From: an uncultured Desulfovibrio sp.
Lineage (GTDB): Bacteria; Desulfobacterota; Desulfovibrionia; Desulfovibrionales; Desulfovibrionaceae
Length of the DNA: 64,000 nucleotides
Direction: 5' to 3'
Assembly: GCF_944324505.1 (NCBI RefSeq)
Contig: NZ_CALUWO010000001.1
Location: 1 to 64,000 of the forward strand
Part shown: positions 25,501 through 34,500 of the stretch, one piece after another
Position numbering within the stretch: position 1 is the first letter of the stretch
Layout: every line of letters begins with the position of its first letter
The notes under the pieces: model-generated
The model's input: only the letters and a program-made list of their open reading frames with translations
Database searches by the model: none
What the model was told of the DNA's origin: nothing
Translations under genes and position numbers: made by a program

Positions 25501-28500
25501 CACACCACCGGTAGCCGAACAGCGGAAGACCATCTTGCAGAGCCTGCCGGAGGCCCTGCGCAAGGCCAACAGAGGTGCCCCGCTCAAGAAGCTGAAGGAG
25601 CTGGCGAAACAGCAGGAAAGCGATGGCGGACAGACCGATGTGGGGGCACAGCCTGAGGCAGACAATGCGTCTTACGGTACTGCCTCTGCCCCTGATACTG
25701 TTGCCCTGGCCAAGCATTTTGCCGCGGCATTTTTGCGTGACAAGAAGTTTGGAACCATTGTCGAAGCCCGCAGGGAGGCGGCTTCTCTGCTGGGTGGTGC
25801 CGTGCGTCCGGCCACGGAAGCGGCCAAGGCCGTGGATGAAGCCATTGAGCTGGGCGTGACGCTTGCCGCGCGCAGGATTGTTGCGGATATGCGCAAGCGC
25901 CAGGCGAGTGATGCGGATATCTATCGGGCACTTGTGAGTCTGTATCAGCGTCAGCCCCGATTGAGCGTGCGTACCAGCACCAGTGTGGCCCAGCAGGCCT
26001 ACAGCACGCCGGCGCCTTTGGCTTTTGTGGCGTCGCGTCTGGCAGGCATTGACGAGAAGAGCCTGGTTTTTGAGCCGACTGCCGGTAACGGCATGCTGCT
26101 GATGGAGGCAGACCCGAAGCATACCACGGCCAACGAGCTGAACGCTGCCAGGGCCGCACGTCTGCGTTCCCAGGGATTCACGGTATCCGAGCGGGATGCC
26201 GTGGACTATGCGCCTTCCGGTATGGATGTGGTCATTGCCAACCCTCCCTTTGGTCGAGTGAAGGATGCGGACAGGCGGACCAAAGAATTTTCCGTCAACG
26301 GCCTCACGACAAAAGAGCTTGACCATGCCATCGTGGCCCGCGCTCTGGGTGCGCTGAAGCAAGGTGGCCGGGCTGTGCTGATTATCGGCGGCAAGCAGGG
26401 CAATGATGCCAGCCGGAGCAGGAAGTACCGTGCTGCCGATCAGGTGAGCTTCTGGAACTGGCTGTTTGGAAAGTACCATGTCTTGGATCATTTCAGCGTC
26501 GATGGTAAACTGTATGAGCGTCAGGGGGCAGGATACCCCATAGATATCATCGTTCTCGAGAACAGCGGCACGTCCCGTGGGCGTGTGTTCCCCGGTGCGG
26601 CGCTGCCGCGTGTCTACACATCTTTTGGCGATCTTGAGGAGGTTTTGCATGGGCAAGTGGTGGACGCCGCCGAGCGAACGACCGGCACTGACGGTCCAGA
26701 TACCGGACGAGTGGGAGACGGAACAGATAGCCAGTCAGGACGAGCTGATCGAGCTGCTGACGCTGAAACTGCAGGCGTTGATAGAGGACGCGTACGATCC
26801 AGAAGAGACACTGGGACAGATGGTGCGCGATCTGGAGAACGCCTCGATCCTCGGGTACGGGATGACCGATCTGCAGAAACTGGCGGAGGGCGAATACTGG
26901 GAAGTGAACGGCCTGCTGACGAATCCGGAAATGACGTATCTTCTGATGCAGAAGGCGGGCGTGCCGGAGGGACAAGACAGGCTGACCTGGCCGCAGACGG
27001 CCACAGAGGAGGCACCGGAGAACGGAGCGGACGAGATGACGCTGGAAGAGTGGGCGAACTCGGTGACAGCGGGGATGTACGTCCCGAGCTGGGAGTAAGC
27101 TCCCCTGCCCGGCAGCAGGCCGGCCATAAGTCAAAGGCTGTCCAGAAGCCAAAGTCCACCGAGTTTCAGGTGGCCTATGAGCCTGCCAGTACCCTGCCGG
27201 GCATGGGAACGCTTGTGCCCAGAAACATGGCTACGGCAGCCAGACAGGCCATGGCAGAGCTTGAACGGCGTCACGGCGGCATTGATCAGTATGTGGCGGA
27301 TCAGCTCGGTTATCCTGTCAAAGACCTTGGCAAGTATTTTGCCGCCGAACAGGTAGATGCCCTGGGCATGGCCATCAGCAATATTGCCGATGGCTCCGGC
27401 TTCATTATCGGTGACCAGACTGGTATCGGCAAGGGGCGCGTCAATGCCGGCATCATCCGCTGGGCAAAGCGCCAGGGCTACATTCCGGTCTTTGTGACCA
27501 TGAAGCCTGATCTCTATGCCGATATGGTTCGCGACCTGGCAGATATTGGCATGGAGGGATTCACCCCCCTGCCCACAAACGCGGGGCTTTCTGGTGATGA
27601 CGTCATCCTTCTTCCTGACGGGAGAACGCTGAAAACCAAGACTGCAAAGGCGCATGAAAAGGTTTTGCGCGAGGTGATGCAGAACGGCATGGGAGCGTAT
27701 GATGCCGTTTTCACCACGTATGACCAGCTCAACCCCGTGAAGGGGAAGGACACCTTCAGGCGGCAGTTCATGATGGAGATCGCGCCCAATGCCGTCTTCA
27801 TCCTGGATGAATCCCACAACGCCGGCGGGCAGGCCTCTACCCGCAAGAAGGCCGATGCCGCAGACGACCGCGCCCAGTTTGTACGCAGGATGCTGCAAGC
27901 ATCGCGGCAGGGAACGTTCTATTCCAGCGCCACCTATGCCAAGCGCCCTGACGTCATGTCCCTGTATTTCAAGACGGACATGCAGTATGCCGCCGATGAC
28001 ATGGGCAAGCTGGCCGAGGCCATCGAGCGCGGCGGCATTCCCATGCAGCAGGTGGTGGCCGCAGAGCTGACCGAAACGGGCCAGTATCTGCGCCGGGAGC
28101 GCTCTTTTGAAGGCGCGGAGGTGCAGACATCCACGGTTTCCATCAACAAAGACCGTGCTGAAAAGACCGCCGACATCATGCGGGCCATCATGGCCTTTGA
28201 TGATGCCAAGGAAGCGGCTGTGGAAGCAGCCGACAAGGAGGCGGCAAAGACCGGTGGATCTGTTGGCGACAACAAGAGTACCGGCAAGGGGGGAGCCTCC
28301 AGCACCAATTTTACGGCTGTCATGCACAATGTCATTGCCCAGAGTCTGCTGGCGCAGAAGGTAGAGGCCGTGGTCGATGCTGCGGAAGCGGACATTGCCA
28401 GGGGCGAGAAGGTCGTCATCGCCCTGTCCAATACCATGGGCAGCATGATCAAGGAGTTTGCGGAACAGAACGGCATTGCCGTGGGGTCCCCCATTAACTT

Positions 28501-31500
28501 TACCTTCAATGACATGTTCGTCCGCTACCTGGAAAAGTCGCGAATGATCGCAATCAGGGAGCCTGGACAGAAGGTGGCGAAGGAAAGGCGCCGGCTTACG
28601 GACGAAGAGCTGGGGCCGGACGGGGTTCGGGCTTACAATGAGGCTCTGGCGGTCATTCGCAATTCTGATTTTGGCGGTCTTCCCGTTTCTGTCATCGACA
28701 GGATGCTGGCCGAATTTGATGCCAGGGGCATCAAGGCAGACGAAATCACCGGGCGTACCGAGCGAATCGACTACACCACTGCGGTTCCGACCTATGCCAA
28801 GCGTACCACAGGGCCTTCTGACCGTATTCGCGTTGTTGATGCGTTCAATTCCGGCAAGCTGGATGTGGTCATTCTCAATCAGGCAGGCAGCACGGGCATC
28901 AGCCTGCATTCATCCGAGCGGTTCAGGGATCAGCGCCGGCGTAATATGATCATTGCACAGGCGGAATCCAATATCGATGTGTTCATGCAGACACTGGGCC
29001 GTGTGTTTCGTACCGGGCAGGTTGTTCCCCCTACCTATCAGCTCATCATGTCCGACCTGCCGGCGGAAAAGCGCCCTGCCGCTATTCTGGCAAAGAAGAT
29101 GAGCAGCCTGAACGCCAATACGACGGCTTCCAGGGAGTCTGACACCTCGTTCAGGAATATTCCTGACTTCCTCAACAAGTACGGGGATCGAGTTGCCAGG
29201 CAGGTCATGGCGGACAACCCTGCCCTGTCCGTGAAGCTGGGGTCTCCCGTTGGCGAGAGCACAGAGGATGCCATGCGCAAGGTGACGGGGCGCATCCCTC
29301 TGCTGCCAGTAAGAGAACAGGAGCAGCTCTATACGCTGCTGGAGACGGAATACAATGATCTGATTGCCCAGCTTGAGGCCATGGGCGGCACTGGCCTTGA
29401 AGCCAAGAGCCTGCCGCTGGATGCCCGCCTGCTGGATGAGGTGGAGATTGTACCGGCCAAGGAGGTGGGCAAGGATACCCCCTTTGCCGGAGCGGCCAGG
29501 ATCGGGACGTATGACGTGAAGAGGCTTGGCAAGCCCTGGCCTTCCGCAAAAGTGAAGGAAATGGTGCAGGCGGCGGACGTTCCTGATATGGAGAAGCTGT
29601 TTCAGGAGGCCCAGGTCTGGCATGATGGCAAGGCCAGGGACATGAGCGACGAGGCTGCGGCAAACCAGCAGAACCGGCTGAACTTTGCCCGGGATGTCAT
29701 TGCTGATGCAGCCAGGATGCGTCCGGGGACGCCGGTGCTGATCTCTGGGGAAAATCTGCTGATGGAAGGGGTCATGCTCAGGTTGTACCACAAGGGCAGC
29801 GCGGAGAATCCCCTGGCGCTCAGTACCTGGAAGATGGATATTGCCCTTCCGGATGCCTCTCGAAAGATCACTATTCCGCTGTCACAGACCGTGCGGCAGG
29901 AAGATAGCATTACGGTTACGCCATCGTATCGTGACCCGGCCGTGCTGTACGGGATGTTTGATTCCGCGCAGAAGGAAAGCCGGGAGAAAGCCCACATCAT
30001 CACCGGCAATATCCTTGCCGCCTTCCAGCAAATTGACGGAAAGGGAAATGTCATCACCTTTCAGGATCATGAGGGGCATACGATTCCGGGCATCATGTTG
30101 CCCAAGGACACCGATCCCCAGAAACTTCTTGACGGGATGGATGTTTCTCTGTCGCCTGACGCGGCCATACGCTTTTTGCGGGAACTGCCCGGCAAGGCTG
30201 CTGTCAAAACGGCGGACAAGCTCCTTGTGCTGTCCCATGACGGGAGTGATTTCACTGTTTCCGTCCCTTCGTCCAAGGCCAAGGGGGCGCAGTATTTCCT
30301 GAACAGGGACGTGCTTGAGGCTGCGGGGCAAGACTTCATCCGCTCCGGGCAGAGCATGGTGCTGCGGCATCTTTCCGAAGGTCAGGCCGCCGGCATCATG
30401 CAGGCGCTGTCTGATCAGGGCTATGGATTCGTAGCCGACAACAACCGGGATGAAGCCCGCAAAATCATGGCTGATACGGACAGTCAGGCCCTGGCGTCAC
30501 TGGCCTCACGCCCTGCGCGCAGGCCGGACACCCTGCCTGCACGCTTTGCCGATATGCCCATGATCGAGGCCGACAGCACGCAGTGGTTCGGGCCGGGTAA
30601 GGCTATTGACACCACTCCCATTACTGAGACGTCCGAGCAAACCAAGGCATTGCGGGAGGCTGTCAAAGCATGGGCGCGGGAGCGGTTTCCTAATGGGACG
30701 ACTGCTACGAATGCGGATACTGGTTGGGATGTACAGATCACGCCAAAGGGAGTACAGGATTCTCTTTCCCATGGCTTCAACGCACTTTTGGCCCGATCCG
30801 TGCCGTTCATCCCGCAGATCATTGAGGGCGGTATCCATGTCGACAGCATCAGGAAGACGCCTCAACTTCTGTCCCATATTTTTGCCGGCAAGATCAGGCT
30901 GGACGGTCAGGATTATGTGGTTGGCTTTGTCTTGCGTGAGGACGTCAACGGCAACCGTTTTTACGATCACGAGTTGACGAAAATAATAAGCCCCGACTGG
31001 CTCGTACCGGGCCATCCTTCAAGTGAAGGTCCTTCGAGTGAAGGGTCGTCTGGACACCGGACCAATCGGGGTGATGTGATGAACATACTTCGGGAACGTC
31101 TGGGCGTCAATGACAAGACGGGGCAGGTATTGTTCCAGATCGCTGGCCAGTTCCTGCCGCCCAAATTCAAGGGGAGACGTGCACCAAGCGTGGAGGCGGT
31201 GCGTCGTCTGGCTGACAAAATGAATGGCATGGCCGCCAATGCCGCCCGCATTCAGGTGGTGGAGAATGCCGATGCCCTGCCGAAGAATCTGCGTGATGCC
31301 TATGCTTCGCAGGCGGCCAGAGTCGAAGGGCTGTATGATCCGGCAAAGGACACCGTGTGGCTGGTGGCCGAGAATCTGGAAAGCCTTGAGCGGGCCGCAG
31401 AGGTCTGGCTGCACGAGAACATGGTGCACCACGGTCTGCGTTCTGCTCTGGCACCGGCACAGCGCCGCCTACTGCTGAATCAGCTCTGGCTGGGCATGGG

Positions 31501-34500
31501 AGGAATGAAAAACGAGCGCATCCGCTCCATCGCGCAAAAGTATGGTCGTGATCCACGCGGCAACGAGGCGGAACGTCTGCTCATCATGGAAGAGGCGCTG
31601 GCAAATCTTGCGGAACGCCGCGCCCGAGGCCTGCTGCGGACAGCGCAGGAGCGGAGTTTCTGGCGCAGGTTTGTGGATGCTCTTGTACGGGCCTGGAACG
31701 GTATGGTGTATGCCCTGACCGGTCGCATGGGCCGTATGGGACGCAGTCAGATGGAACGACTGCTGGACGCCCTGCAGGGGCATGTCATGGAGGGCATGCC
31801 CGCTGCCGCGACAGGTGCAGCGTTGCGGGAAGAGTTGGAAGGAGTCGGTTCGCTGGCCTCACTGCGTACCGATCGGCAGGAAGCCGCCCGTGCCGCCTGG
31901 GAGCAGCTGCAGAAGGATATGGAAGCCTGGGGAAGGCAGGTCGATGAATTCAACCCAAAAGCAAGTGGAGCAGACGGTCAGCGTAGCCTGTTGATGGTAT
32001 GCCAAACTCCCGATGTATTGCGCAAGCTGGGGGCGCCTGATCTGCCCATGAGCATGACAGCAAGCAATTTGGCTAAGATACTTTCTGACAAGCAGGATCA
32101 TCAGCTGCCCAAGGAGCTGGTGAAGCAGCTGCCTGCTGCTCTTGCTGCGCCGGTGATGGTCTTTGAATCGGCTACGACGGCGGAATCTTTCGTGGTGCTG
32201 ACAGAGCTGAAGCACGGGGGACGATCCGTCATGGCGGCCGTGCACCTGGATACGGAGCGGCAGAATATCAGGGTCAATGATATTGCCAGCGCCTATCGGC
32301 GCGGAAACGAGGCATGGTATCTGCGGCAAATGGAGGAAGGGCGCCTGCTGTACCAGGACAAAAAGAAGAGCCTCGCCTGGGCGCGCACAAACAGGCTACA
32401 ATTGCCCAAGGTCCGCAAACTCCCAGCGAGGCTTTCTGAAAACAGGATACTCACGGAAGAGGACGTGGTCAAGCCGGCGGATCCCGGAAGGGGCGGGGAA
32501 AATACTCCCCTGGCCTCCCTCGCCTCTCGCCCGTCCGGTCTTACCGAGAGCGTTGCTTCCGGCATCCGGGCACTGCGAAAGGTCATGGGCCGTGGTGTGA
32601 GCGCTGACGTGGAGGACATCCTGTCCAACAGGGAGATGGGCAATCTGATTCCGCGCCATGACCTGAGCCTGGCCGAACGCCTGTTCAAGCTGCCGCACTG
32701 GGTGGCCAAGGATCATGCCGGCTTTGCCAGGGTTTATGACAGGCAGCTGCGGCGTGTGGAAGAGCGCTCTGCTGCTCTCAAGGCCTCGCTGGAGCAGGTG
32801 CCGTTGCTCTTTGCTGGTGACGCCAGCAAACGCCTGAGCCAGAAGGAGCAGGAGCAGCTGGCTGCCATGATCTGGAAGTGGGACGGGAAACAGATTGGCC
32901 CCATTCATGCCATCGAGAAGTTCCTGGTGACGGGGCAGACCATGAACGGACGCGACGTCCTGGAGCTGAACCCGGACTATCAGAAAAAGTTCAGGGCATG
33001 GCTGAAGGGGCAGCCGGAACCGGAGCGTGTGAAGCAGGCGTTTTTGCAGGTGCGCGAGGCGCTGGATACGGCATTTTTGCGGGCCTATAACAAGATGGCC
33101 GCCATGGCTGACCTGGCCGATACCGATCTGGAAATGTACCGGACGGAGTTCGGCAGCATCCACAATTACTTCCCGCATCAGCGCACCGGAAAGTATTTTG
33201 TGACGGCCAGGGTGGGCAGAGAAACGGTCTTTCGCAAGCATTTTGACGTGCCTCTTGGTTCATCGGTGCGTGAGGAGTGGGCCAAGATCGTTGCCGAGCA
33301 CAGGAAGGATTTTCCCGACGCCACATGGGATGATCCGCGTGAAGTGCAGAAGCTGCCGGACGATATTCTGGGAGCGCCCATTGATCCGCAGGCCATGGAG
33401 CAGATCATTTCCGCCGCAGCGGCCCGGCTTGGGGATGGCGAGCAGGCCGAGCGCGTGCGCTCTACCCTGCTCTCTGGCATTGCCGATATTCTGAAGGCGC
33501 GTGGTTTTGGTGCTCATGGCATCCGCCGGCAGAACATTCCGGGCTTTGAGACACAGGACGTGAAGGGCGTGCTCTACAGCTACATGGCCGGTCTCAATGG
33601 CTGGCTCACCAAGATGGAGGCCGCTGCCGACTTTGCCCAGGCCCTGGGCAAGATTGACGCCAGCGCCTCTCCCCGACTGTGGGAATATGCTTCGCAGTAT
33701 ACCAAGGACATGCTGCGCAACAGTGACCAGATCGACAGGATCACCGGCAACATCAAATCCGTGGCCTTTGCCTGGTATCTGGGCGGGAATATCAAGACCG
33801 CTGTGGTCAATCTGACCCAGAATGCCGTGGTGGGCGTGCCCCGCTTGCAGCAATATGTCACCGGTGGCGGCGCCCGCTGGCTGAAAAGCGCCATGGATAC
33901 CATCGGCCTGAGCTATTCCGGCAAGGGGATGGAAGGCGCCCGAAAGCTGACGACCGAGGAAGCGGCCATGTTGCAGGAACTGTATGGCAACAGCGTCATC
34001 ACCGATGCCTATATGGAGGAAGTGCGCGGGCAGGTTTCTGCTTCTCCGACGTTGCGGATGTGGGAACGCTTCACGCGTCTTCTGGGCTGGCCCATGAGCA
34101 AGGTGGAAATCTTCAACCGCGCCTCCCTCGCCCTGGCCGCCTACCGGGCGGCGAAGGCCGGGGCCTTCAAGGCCCATGCCCTGAAGACATTCGGGCTGCA
34201 CGAGGGGCAGAAGATGACCCACGAGCAGGCCAGAGACTTTGCGGCCATGCTGGTACGGGATACGCACTTTGAATACGGGCGCGGCAATCAGCCAGAGTTT
34301 TTGCGCAGCAATGTGGCTGGCAGGATGCTCTCCCCCATTTTCACCTTCCGGAGCTTTGGCGCCAATATTCTGAACCTGTGGTGGCGTGCGCTGCGCTACG
34401 AGGGCAAGGAAGGACGCGCCTTTGTGGCCAAGAGTCTGGGGGCAACGGTGGCCCTTGGCGGTCTGACGGCCTTTCCCTTTTACGCCACGCTGGCGGCGCT

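Noticed and set aside
26547..27159. Minus-strand frames opposite the nested gene and linker
   Set aside because: They are Ser, Arg and Pro rich, lack ribosome sites and are explained by two overlapping plus-strand frames.
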